Assembly (NCBI GenBank): GCA_030428385.1
Contig: JAUIDY010000053.1
Coordinates: 1-39,879, forward strand
DNA: 39,879 nt
Direction of reading: 5' to 3'
Source: Rhodothermia bacterium
GTDB lineage: Bacteria; Bacteroidota; Rhodothermia; Rhodothermales; JAAAOL01
This document shows positions 25,493 through 33,436 of this stretch, piece by piece. The translations under genes and the position numbers were made by a program. Positions within the stretch are counted from its first letter, which is position 1, and each line of letters starts with the position of its first letter. A model generated the notes under the pieces. It was given only the letters and a program-made list of their open reading frames with translations, searched no databases and was not told where the DNA came from.

Positions 25493-28400
25493 TTACCGGC
25501 GGGGAGCAATAATCTGCCGAAAACTGGCACCCCCTTGTTCGGCAGGTGGCAAATCACGCAAGGTCGCGCGGGCGGAAGCCGCGGCCTCTTGGGAAGGATA
25601 AAACCCGACAACCACCTGAAAGGACCGTTTCCCACTTTCATCCGTGAAGGGCATCAGGTAGACAGGCAAGGCATCAGGTTGGTACAACGAGCGCAGGCGT
25701 TGCACAAAGGCTTCGGCCATCTGCCGTTGGTTGTTAGCAATAGCAATAATGGTCCATTCGCCCGCATGCTCCTCCATGACCTCCAGTGGCATCTCCATAG
25801 GCACGGCGGCAGGCGTAGGCGATGGCGCCGGGGTGGGCGGAGGTGATACGGCTTCTTCTGTCCCGTCTGCTTCCAGGGCTCGCGTCTCGTTTTCTCCGAT
25901 AAGGGTTCTCCGACGCTCCTGTCGTTCCTCAAGGATGGCCCGGCGGCGCTCCTCTGCCGAATCCTCCGGCTCTTCGGCCATGTCCTGAGCCACAGCGAGG
26001 GTGTCTGAGAGGCTTGCCGTTGAATCAGTCATGGCGACAGGCACGACCACTGCCATGCTGTCGACGTCAGTGCTATCTACGGCCATTTCCGGTACCGCCG
26101 CCACATTCAAGCTGTCAGCAGACAACGCCAAGATGGAATCGGCCTGGGCCTGCAGTGCCGCTTGGTACTCTTCGAGTGCGGTAAGAACAAATTTGGCCTG
26201 ATCCGCTTGTGGCGAACGCGGATACTGCTGAATGATGTTGGTGTACAGGGTCTGGAGGCGCACCGAGTCGGGCACCACAGGCTCGGGCTCAGAGGGGGGC
26301 ACGTCTTCTACAGGAACAATCAGCGAGTCGACGGGCGCTGCGCCCACCCGCGCCGAATCAGGCAGCATGCCCGCTTGCGACAACGAATCGGCACCCGCCT
26401 CCAGCGTGACTCCGGCGGCATCGAGGACTTGTGCCAGCGTATCGCTAGGCACAAGGGCCGGTGTTGTTAACGAGTCGGGCACGGCAGGCAGCGGCAGAGC
26501 CAAGGTGCTGTCGGCAACCTGGGTGGTATCAGGGGGCGGCGGCGGTTCGAGCAAACCAATAGCGAGCAGGACGGAGTCGGGAAGCCCGAGGGGGAGCGGC
26601 GCAAAAAGGTCGAGGCTGTCGCGCACCGACCATTCCTGATAGATTCGCCCGGCGGCAAACAATGCCCTCGGCGCTATGTCTGTACGTTGATACGCGGCCG
26701 CAAGGGTTACCATGTGGTCCAGAGCAGACGCGTACTGATGGTCTTGCCACGAAGCATAGGCCAGTTGATAGGCGGATTCGGCCAAGGCAAGGCTGTCCGT
26801 CTCAACGACCTCAATGACGGGGAGCCCGATTTGCTCGCGGGCGCGGTTGGCAAACTCGGAATCGGGATAGCGTTCGGTGATGGTGCGGTACAATTCCCGG
26901 GCCGAAACAGAATCCTGCAAGGCTTGCTGTACCTCGGCAAGGGCATAGTAGGCCCGCTGCGCCACGGGCAGGTCACCGCTTTCATCAATCACCAACCGGT
27001 ACCACGCCGCTGCTGAGTCGGGGCGGTTCATGGAGAGAAAGAGCACATTGGCGAGTTCGTACCACACCACCGAGCGCTCCTCCCGCATGATGGCCTGGGC
27101 TTCTGGCGTGCGGGGCACGGCTGAAATGTCAACTTCAGGAAGCTCGTCTTCCCCCGCCTCGATCTCGCCTGCTACCACGAGGCTATCCGGCACAGCGTTA
27201 CCGCTAGGATCGAGTGCCGCCTGGGCACCAAGGAGGGCACTTTCGCGCCGCCAGTTGGGGACCAGTGGGCGATCGCCCCAGCGCAGTTCAAACTCGGCCC
27301 TTGCCTGTTGCACCCGCACGGGGTCCAGGTGGAACAGAAAACCCGACTCGGCACTGCCGGAGGTGTTGGACGCCGAAACGGGGTTGCGCTGGTTCCGATC
27401 CTCAAAGTTGCCGAAGCTCTGCTCGGCGCGTTGCCGCTCCTGCTCACGCCGTTGTTCGGCCAGTTCCTCGGCGCGTTGCTCCCGAAGTTCTAATACGAAC
27501 GCATCAAACGCCTCCTGGTCCAGCTCCCCAAGGGCCAGCAACGAGTCCATGCGGCTGATCTCCGCCATCTCGGTGCGGAAGCTGTTAAAGATGCGCTGTT
27601 GCTCGGGAGCATTGGTGATGGCAGCGGGCGTGTAGACGGGTGGTGTGCTCCCGGCTTGCTGCTGATTCCTGCCGGAGCGCAGGCGCGTGGCCGCCGTATC
27701 GAAATAGGCAGAAGCCACCTCAAAATCGACGATCAGGTCGCGGTACAGTTCGCCAAGGGCATAATAGGTACGACCCGCCACCTGGGTAATGGTGGCGTCC
27801 GAGTCGTAGAGCAGTTCGTCATACTCTTCCAAGGCATCATAGGTGCGGCCCTGGGCCTGATACAGCCGTCCCCGCAGGTAGGCCAGTTCGGCGCGGTTGT
27901 CATAGTTTTTGTCGTCGCGCTCCATCCGGCGCAGCCTGCGCAACGCCTCCTCGGCATCACCATGCAGGCCTTCGGTACGCACGGCGCTGACCTGAGCCGC
28001 ATACGAAAGCTGATAGAGTGGCTTGTAGCGCTGCACCTGTTCATAGGCCGCAATGGCTTCTTCATACGCCCCGAGGGTTTCGTAGACCTGGCCCAGCAGA
28101 AACTGCGCCCGGGCGCCGAGTTCTTTGTCGGGCACGTCGGTCAGTCCCTGCGCCAGTTCCTGGGCGGCCGCCTCCCAGTCTTTGCGTTGTACTTCCAGTT
28201 CGCCCTGCGCCAGGCGGAGCCGCGAGCGCCAGCGCCCCGGCACGTCCTCATTGTTCAGGCTTTCCTCCAGGTGCTCGGCGGCGGCTTCATACTGCCCCGC
28301 CGCTATCAGCGTGCGGGCGAGCCAGAACCGCGCCTCGCCGTCCAGCCGCGAGCCCAGCGACATCACCTCTCGGAATTTCTGTTCAGCGCCAACAAAGTTT

Positions 28401-28750
28401 TGCAGGTTGAAGTACGACTTTCCAATCAGCAGCAGCGCGTCATCCACCCATTTCGAGTTGGGGTGTTCGCGCAAGACATCGGCGCTTTTTTCGATCGCAT
28501 CGTTAAACGCCTGTCCGCTTCCAACCCGTCCGTTAGACAACCCGCTGAACACGGGGAGGTACAGGTTGCGATCCACGGGCTGGTCTTCCTGCTCCAGTCC
28601 TTCCACGCCCTGATCGTATGCATTCTTGGCGTTATAGAACGTGTTGTAGTACGCCGTAAAGTTGTCGTAGCGGCGGCCGACAAACGAGTTGCTGCTGCAC
28701 CCGGCAACCAGGAAAAGCGTAGCGATGGCGAGGAGAAAAGGACGACGCAT
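25493..28750 (-). CDS. PorW/SprE-like TPR lipoprotein with C-terminal SPOR-like domain
   Basis: This 1085-residue lipoprotein has a signal ending LVAGC (Cys18). Right after it comes RRYDNFTAYYNTFYNAKNAY, which resembles the conserved start of PorW/SprE, TPR lipoproteins that support the type IX secretion system and gliding in Bacteroidota. Many TPR-like helix pairs follow (residues about 75-350, then about 590-750), split by a charged coiled region rich in EEQRAEELAEQRREQERQRA. Residues about 750-980 are a low-complexity linker rich in Asp-Ser and Pro. The last 100 residues (EWTIIAIANNQRQMAEAFVQ, then FQVVVGFYPSQEAAASARAT) look like a SPOR-type peptidoglycan-binding domain. The start is the ATG before the signal. 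PorW/SprE is my best call, by pattern only; other TPR/YbgF-like lipoproteins are possible. Confidence 0.65.
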   Translation of the reverse strand: MRRPFLLAIATLFLVAGCSSNSFVGRRYDNFTAYYNTFYNAKNAYDQGVEGLEQEDQPVDRNLYLPVFSGLSNGRVGSGQAFNDAIEKSADVLREHPNSKWVDDALLLIGKSYFNLQNFVGAEQKFREVMSLGSRLDGEARFWLARTLIAAGQYEAAAEHLEESLNNEDVPGRWRSRLRLAQGELEVQRKDWEAAAQELAQGLTDVPDKELGARAQFLLGQVYETLGAYEEAIAAYEQVQRYKPLYQLSYAAQVSAVRTEGLHGDAEEALRRLRRMERDDKNYDNRAELAYLRGRLYQAQGRTYDALEEYDELLYDSDATITQVAGRTYYALGELYRDLIVDFEVASAYFDTAATRLRSGRNQQQAGSTPPVYTPAAITNAPEQQRIFNSFRTEMAEISRMDSLLALGELDQEAFDAFVLELREQRAEELAEQRREQERQRAEQSFGNFEDRNQRNPVSASNTSGSAESGFLFHLDPVRVQQARAEFELRWGDRPLVPNWRRESALLGAQAALDPSGNAVPDSLVVAGEIEAGEDELPEVDISAVPRTPEAQAIMREERSVVWYELANVLFLSMNRPDSAAAWYRLVIDESGDLPVAQRAYYALAEVQQALQDSVSARELYRTITERYPDSEFANRAREQIGLPVIEVVETDSLALAESAYQLAYASWQDHQYASALDHMVTLAAAYQRTDIAPRALFAAGRIYQEWSVRDSLDLFAPLPLGLPDSVLLAIGLLEPPPPPDTTQVADSTLALPLPAVPDSLTTPALVPSDTLAQVLDAAGVTLEAGADSLSQAGMLPDSARVGAAPVDSLIVPVEDVPPSEPEPVVPDSVRLQTLYTNIIQQYPRSPQADQAKFVLTALEEYQAALQAQADSILALSADSLNVAAVPEMAVDSTDVDSMAVVVPVAMTDSTASLSDTLAVAQDMAEEPEDSAEERRRAILEERQERRRTLIGENETRALEADGTEEAVSPPPTPAPSPTPAAVPMEMPLEVMEEHAGEWTIIAIANNQRQMAEAFVQRLRSLYQPDALPVYLMPFTDESGKRSFQVVVGFYPSQEAAASARATLRDLPPAEQGGASFRQIIAPRR

Positions 28751-28974
28751 AGGAAGGACAACAGGGAACGGGTGCGCGGCAATTACACTACCCGCGAGCC
28801 CGGGCGCTTATGCAATGACGGGGTAGCGGTGGGTCATGCGCCATCCATTCCGTTCAATCAAAACTCGGCCCTGCGGTGATGGATTTGTGTACCGGCAGGG
28901 AAGCGCTGGAAAGAGATTTTGGGGGCTTTGTTCCCCGGTACATGGCGCACAAATCCCGCCCTGAAAACCGCCAG

Positions 28975-29439
28975 CTACACCCCAAACTGCGTCAAGTGAT
29001 GATCCAGGTGTTTGTACTGACTCCATCCGCGTTCCTCCAGTGTCATGGTGCCAAACAGCGGGTGAACGTGCGTCACGGCCTCGGCTTTGTCTTCGTGGTA
29101 AAACTGGGCCAGCGCCTCCAGCAGCCGCTGCTTCTCCGTGGCAAAGTCACGCTGCTGCGTTTGTTTGTACTGCGGGTGTGTCCGCAGATTTTGGGGATAC
29201 GGCTTTTCGTTCACCACGCCGTCACGGATGAAACCTTTAAACATCCGGGCGAGGAAGGGCGTGTTTTCAAGCGGCTTGCCATTGGCCACTTCGAGCACCT
29301 CGGCGCAGTGCGCAAACATCTGCGCGGCGCTCATCTGGCCCCACTGCGGGCGGGTGCCTTCATTAATTTGGTGGAGGCGGACCAGACAGGCCTCGTACAC
29401 GTCCGGCACGTAAAGATCCTTCTTCAAAAGAGTAGCCAT
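28975..29439 (-). CDS. DUF1569 protein (DinB-like fold)
   Basis: This 154-residue cytosolic protein fits DUF1569, a member of the DinB/YfiT-like four-helix group. The signatures are RPQWGQMSAAQMFAHCAEVL near the N-terminus, HPLFGTMTLEERGWSQYKHL and the final LDHHLTQFGV. The histidines in AHC and in DHH are placed like the metal ligands of this superfamily. The biochemical role is not known. It lies upstream of the TPR lipoprotein on the same strand (224-base gap) and diverges from cca. The gap to cca (29440-29654) holds promoters by necessity, but I cannot pick them with confidence. Confidence 0.75.
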   Translation of the reverse strand: MATLLKKDLYVPDVYEACLVRLHQINEGTRPQWGQMSAAQMFAHCAEVLEVANGKPLENTPFLARMFKGFIRDGVVNEKPYPQNLRTHPQYKQTQQRDFATEKQRLLEALAQFYHEDKAEAVTHVHPLFGTMTLEERGWSQYKHLDHHLTQFGV

Positions 29440-29654
29440 GAGGAACAGTAAGAGGAAGAAACCAAAAGAACGTATGGGTTGCTACTCAGCCCCACACACA
29501 AAGGTGCAGCCCATTCCCGGCATCATCTATTCTTCGCAGGGACGCCGCCTGTATCGAATTTCGGCGAAACTCCGCCCGAACGGCTACCTTAGCTGAAACC
29601 TGCCGCCGGTGCAGCCATTGATTGGCTCCGATTTTTTATCTGACGTGCCTCGCC

Positions 29655-31289
29655 ATGTACCCCTCGCTTGCTCCCCTCTTTGATGCCCAGCCGTACGGCC
29701 CACTGCTTCGGCAGATCGGGGCGATTGCGGCGCGGGAAAACCTCGCGGCCTACGCCGTAGGGGGCGTGGTGCGTGATGTGCTGCTAGGTCGTCCCACCAA
29801 AAACGACCTCGACTTCGTCACCGAAGGCGCAGGCGCAGGCATCCGGCTGGCCGACGCGGTGGGACAGGCCCTCGGCGGCAAAACGGCGCATGTCTACGAG
29901 CGCTTTGGCACCGCCGCGATTCGCCTACCGGGCTCCTCCGAAAGCGAGCCCGACACCGTGCTTGAGTTTGTGGCGGCGCGGAAAGAAAGCTACCGCCGCT
30001 CGTCGCGCAAACCGATTGTGGAAGACGGCACGCTGGCCGACGACCTGGCCCGGCGCGACTTCACCGTCAACGCAATGGCCGTACACCTCAACCCCGATCG
30101 TTTTGGGGAATTAATCGACCCATTCGACGGGCAGAGCGACCTAGCCCAAAAGCTGTTGCGCACGCCGCTAGACCCGCACCGCACCTTCGAAGACGACCCG
30201 CTGCGCATGATCCGGGCGGCGCGGTTTGCCACGCAGCTTGGCTTCACCATTGATGCTGACACCTTTGCCTCGATGAAAACGAAGGCAGACCGTGTGGAAA
30301 TTTTGTCGCAGGAGCGCATCATCGACGAGGTGCAGAAGATTATGCTGTCGGCGAAACCGTCGGTGGGGTTCAAAATCCTTGAAGCCACCGATATTCTGGC
30401 GCACATTTTTCCCGAACTGGTAGCCCTGAAGGGCGTGGAGGAAGTAGCCGGGCAGCGGCACAAGGACAATTTCTACCACACGCTCCACGTGGTAGACAAC
30501 CTCGTGGACGCCACCTCGCAGCGCCCTGCCGAAGAGACGCTGTGGCTGCGCTGGGCTGCACTGTTGCACGACATCGGCAAGCCGCGCACCAAGCGGTTTC
30601 AGAAAGGGACGGGCTGGACGTTTCACGGACATGAAGACCTGGGCGGGCGCATGATCCCGAAGCTATTCCGCAAACTCAAGCTGCCTTCCGACGAACGCAT
30701 GACGTACGTGCAGCAACTCGTCCGCCTGCACCACCGCCCTGTGGCGCTGGTGGACGATGAAGTGACCGACTCGGCGGTACGCCGCCTGCTTTTCGACGCG
30801 GGCGACGCCATCGACGACCTGATGACGCTGGTGCGGGCCGACATCACCTCGAAAAACCCGAACCGGGTGCGACGCTACCTGAACGCCTTCGACCGGGTGG
30901 AAGCCAAGTTCGCCGAGGTGGAGGAAAAGGACCGCCTGCGCAACTTCCAGCCGCCGGTAGACGGGCACGAAATTATGGAAGTGATCGGCATCAACGAGGG
31001 CGTGGCGGTCGGCATCATCAAGGAGCACATCCGCGAAGCCATCCTCGACGGTGACATCCCGAACGAGCACGACGCGGCGTTTGCGTACATGATGGCGATG
31101 AAAGACGACGCGCTGCGGCGCGGACGGCTCTTCGACACCATGATCCGCTCGCTACACGGCCCCGAACGCAAGGCCACGGGGGCGATCAAAGAAGAAATCT
31201 TCTGGGGCGACCTGCCCGACGACGACGAGGAAGCCCTGGCGCACCTGCACCGGGTGAAAGCGACCACCCTGCATCCAACGACGGACTAG
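29655..31289 (+). CDS. cca: CCA tRNA nucleotidyltransferase with HD domain
   Basis: This class II nucleotidyltransferase adds or repairs the CCA end of tRNAs; related enzymes act as poly(A) polymerase. I chose the ATG at 29655 (544 residues); an upstream in-frame TTG at 29622 is less likely. The head domain has GGVVRD (36-41) and DLD (51-53), which bind the catalytic metals. RRDFTVNAMA and EDDPLRMIRAARFATQLGF follow. An HD domain is visible (ALLHDIGKPRTKRF), with a final HxxG-type stretch around FHGHEDLGGRM and LHHRPVAL. This domain order is typical of many bacterial CCA enzymes. It is the only plus-strand gene I support and it converges on the oxidoreductase with a 10-base gap. Confidence 0.93.
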   Translation: MYPSLAPLFDAQPYGPLLRQIGAIAARENLAAYAVGGVVRDVLLGRPTKNDLDFVTEGAGAGIRLADAVGQALGGKTAHVYERFGTAAIRLPGSSESEPDTVLEFVAARKESYRRSSRKPIVEDGTLADDLARRDFTVNAMAVHLNPDRFGELIDPFDGQSDLAQKLLRTPLDPHRTFEDDPLRMIRAARFATQLGFTIDADTFASMKTKADRVEILSQERIIDEVQKIMLSAKPSVGFKILEATDILAHIFPELVALKGVEEVAGQRHKDNFYHTLHVVDNLVDATSQRPAEETLWLRWAALLHDIGKPRTKRFQKGTGWTFHGHEDLGGRMIPKLFRKLKLPSDERMTYVQQLVRLHHRPVALVDDEVTDSAVRRLLFDAGDAIDDLMTLVRADITSKNPNRVRRYLNAFDRVEAKFAEVEEKDRLRNFQPPVDGHEIMEVIGINEGVAVGIIKEHIREAILDGDIPNEHDAAFAYMMAMKDDALRRGRLFDTMIRSLHGPERKATGAIKEEIFWGDLPDDDEEALAHLHRVKATTLHPTTD

Positions 31290-31299
31290 AACCGCTTCG

Positions 31300-32397
31300 C
31301 TAAAGCTCAATCCGTGCCCCGCCTTGCCGCGAGGATTCCATGATGGCGTTGACGATGCGGATGTCGGCGAGGCCCTCTTCGCCGGGCACGATGGGCGCGC
31401 TGCCGGTTTTGATGGCATAGGCGTCGTCGTTCATCTGGCGGGCTTGCTGGTGATTCGGATCGGGCGGCAGCGCGGTGCCGTCGCTGGTTTCGCCCTGCAC
31501 GCCGGAATACGACTGGAACGGGCGGAGGCGGTACCACCCGTCAGCGCACGTCACGTCGAGGTAGTTCATCGATTTCCCGAAGCTGGTTTCGCCGCGTGCG
31601 ACCACGCCATTCGGGAATTCCAGTTCGAACTCCGAGAACTCGTCCACGTCGTTATACATGTCCTCGCGGACGGACCACTGGCGGCCTGTCACCGCGATGG
31701 GCTCCATGCCGATGGCATAGCGGGCGGCATTGATCGGGTAGACGCCCATGTCGTACAGCGCCCCACCGCCCAGCCGACCGATGCGCCGCCAGTTCGTGGG
31801 GTCGCGGTGCGCGCCGCTGTAGCCCGCCCCGGTCGCCACGGCCGTCACCGCGCCGTAGGTTTGCTCCTGGCTGTAGCGGATGAGCGTTTGGGTGTTGGGC
31901 TCGTGCTGCATCCGGTAGCCGATGGTGAGTTGCACGCCGTTTTTGTTTGCCGCGTCGATGATGGCCTGGCACTCCGCTTCGTTCATCGCCATGGGCTTTT
32001 CGCACCAGACGTGTTTTCCTGCCTCGGCGGCTTTGATGGCATCGCGGGCATGCAGGCCCGGCGGCGTCACGATATACACCACGTCGATGTCATCGTTGTT
32101 GGCGATGTCCTCGATGGTGTCGTAGCTGTACACGTTGGCATCGGGGATGCCGTATTGCTCCTGCCACACCGGGATTTTGTCGGGCGAGCCGGTGACGATG
32201 CCGCGCAGCTCGCAGTGTTCGGTTTGCTGAAGGCCCGGCGCAAGCCGCCCCCGGCTGTATCCGCCCAGCCCCACCAGCGCCACGCCGATTTTGCGGTCTT
32301 GCTTAGGCAAGATGACGGCAGGAAAACCAATGCTGGCCACGGTCAACGCGGAGGCGGATTGTTTCAAAAACTGGCGACGGGAGGTTTTAGGCATCAT
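31300..32397 (-). CDS. Tat-exported Gfo/Idh/MocA-family oxidoreductase
   Basis: This 365-residue NAD(P)-dependent sugar dehydrogenase-like protein starts with a twin-arginine signal (SRRQFLKQSASALTVAS, ending near residue 27). The Rossmann domain follows: IGVALVGLGGYSRGRLAPGL. The family lysine motif is CEKPMAMN, and the second domain has GGGALYDMGVYPINAARY with the Asp-x-Gly-x-Tyr pattern. The signal and motifs resemble periplasmic glucose-fructose oxidoreductase, but the substrate cannot be read from the sequence. Such proteins in Bacteroidota often act on sugars or cyclitols in the periplasm. It is convergent with cca and lies downstream of the ybjQ-like gene. Confidence 0.85.
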   Translation of the reverse strand: MMPKTSRRQFLKQSASALTVASIGFPAVILPKQDRKIGVALVGLGGYSRGRLAPGLQQTEHCELRGIVTGSPDKIPVWQEQYGIPDANVYSYDTIEDIANNDDIDVVYIVTPPGLHARDAIKAAEAGKHVWCEKPMAMNEAECQAIIDAANKNGVQLTIGYRMQHEPNTQTLIRYSQEQTYGAVTAVATGAGYSGAHRDPTNWRRIGRLGGGALYDMGVYPINAARYAIGMEPIAVTGRQWSVREDMYNDVDEFSEFELEFPNGVVARGETSFGKSMNYLDVTCADGWYRLRPFQSYSGVQGETSDGTALPPDPNHQQARQMNDDAYAIKTGSAPIVPGEEGLADIRIVNAIMESSRQGGARIEL

Positions 32398-32440
32398 CGT
32401 GGGGGATTACAAAGGGAGGTGACTCCAAGGCATCGTCGCC

Positions 32441-32469
32441 AAGGTAACACGCGCTTGCAGCGATGGCAA
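32441..32469 (-). promoter_or_regulatory. candidate promoter of the Gfo/Idh/MocA gene
   Basis: On the minus strand TTGCCA (32464-32469) and TACCTT (32441-32446) are 17 bases apart. TACCTTGG also resembles the Bacteroidota -7 box. It lies about 45 bases before the ATG of the oxidoreductase. The match is weak and unconfirmed. Confidence 0.3.
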
Positions 32470-32508
32470 CCGCCTCCCCTGGGTCACATGGTTTCCTCCC
32501 TATTTGCC

Positions 32509-32829
32509 TTACTCCTCCTCTATCGTTACGGCCGTGCCATAGGCCATCATTTCGGCCGCCCCGCCCATCACCACCGACGTGGCGATACGCACCGACACCA
32601 CCGCGTTGGCACCCAGCGCTTTGGCATCGGCCATCATGCGATCCAGTGCTTCCTCGCGGCTTTCTTCCAGCAGTTCGCCATAGGCCTTGATCTCGCCGCC
32701 GACCATATTCTTAAACACCGCCCCGATGTCTTTGCCGAGGTGCCGGGCGCGGATGGTGTTACCCCGCACGAGTCCGTGGGTGAGCACAATACGTTTCCCC
32801 GCAATGGTGGGGGTGGTTACAATCATCAT
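32509..32829 (-). CDS. YbjQ/UPF0145 family protein
   Basis: This 106-residue protein fits the YbjQ (UPF0145) family of small pentameric-type proteins of unknown role. Signatures are VTTPTIAGKRIVLTHGLVRG at the start, then FKNMVGGEIKAYGELLEESR, DRMMADAKALGANAVVSVRI and the ending AEMMAYGTAVTIE. No signal peptide or membrane helix is visible. Two ATGs stand in tandem; I used the first. The family is sometimes called heavy-metal binding, but no Cys or His cluster is present here, so I do not assign metal binding. Confidence 0.88.
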   Translation of the reverse strand: MMIVTTPTIAGKRIVLTHGLVRGNTIRARHLGKDIGAVFKNMVGGEIKAYGELLEESREEALDRMMADAKALGANAVVSVRIATSVVMGGAAEMMAYGTAVTIEEE

Positions 32830-32924
32830 AGGTCGATCTCTTTTTTATGGTTTGACGTGCCCGACTCATACAGCAAGGTCCATCAAAAAAGTTGCACGCG
32901 ATACGGCCTCGATGATACAATAGC

Positions 32925-32941
32925 CACGGACACTATCCGTG
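32925..32941 (-). terminator. small hairpin after the SRPBCC gene
   Basis: CACGGA and TCCGTG form a perfect 6-bp stem with a 5-base loop directly after the stop codon of the SRPBCC gene. No T-run follows closely on the minus strand, so it is at most a weak terminator. Confidence 0.3.
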
Positions 32942-33379
32942 CTACATCCTTGCCTCGGCCCGCTCCTTGAGGGCGCGGTTCATGGCCTCGAACCCGGCGC
33001 GCGCGTTGGTATCAAGGCTTTTCCATAAGAGCGGCACCAGCACCCCTCGGAATTTCTCACGATGAACAAACCGGAGGCGACCTTCTGCAAGTGGCTCTAG
33101 CTCAAAGATATGCTCGCCATCGAACAGGCCACGAAAAAGCAAGTGGCCCAGCCACCGAAACTCTTTCTGAGCAACCACCCGAGTCACGGTGGGCCGGAAG
33201 GTCATGGGTTTGCCACCGGGAGGCTCCATATGCACCGAGAGTTGTTCGCCGACTTCTACCTTCCCGCTGGCGAGGGTGACAAAGGGATTCCATTCCTCAA
33301 AAAGAGGAAGGTCGGTCAGCACCTGCCAGACCACAGCAGGAGCGGCGTGGATCTCTATTTCCGTATGCAGTTCTTTCAT
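32942..33379 (-). CDS. SRPBCC-family protein
   Basis: This 145-residue protein has the START/SRPBCC pattern: EIEIHAAPAVVWQVLTDLPL, the tryptophan-rich EEWNPFVTLASG, then FRWLGHLLFRGLFDGEHIFE and a final amphipathic helix (NARAGFEAMNRALKERAEAR). Proteins of this fold bind hydrophobic small molecules, or act as polyketide cyclase-like or AHSA1-like factors; the ligand here is unknown. No signal peptide is visible. It follows the double hydrolase gene by 57 bases on the same strand and may be cotranscribed with it. Confidence 0.82.
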   Translation of the reverse strand: MKELHTEIEIHAAPAVVWQVLTDLPLFEEWNPFVTLASGKVEVGEQLSVHMEPPGGKPMTFRPTVTRVVAQKEFRWLGHLLFRGLFDGEHIFELEPLAEGRLRFVHREKFRGVLVPLLWKSLDTNARAGFEAMNRALKERAEARM

Positions 33380-33436
33380 CAGGGAGCGTGGTTGTTTTTT
33401 ACAACTGTTCGCGCTTGTATTGTGCCCTCCAAGAGG

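Noticed and set aside
31324-32970. Plus-strand open frame (548 codons) opposite the oxidoreductase and YbjQ genes
   Set aside because: It crosses two convincing minus-strand genes and their spacer and shows no family motif.
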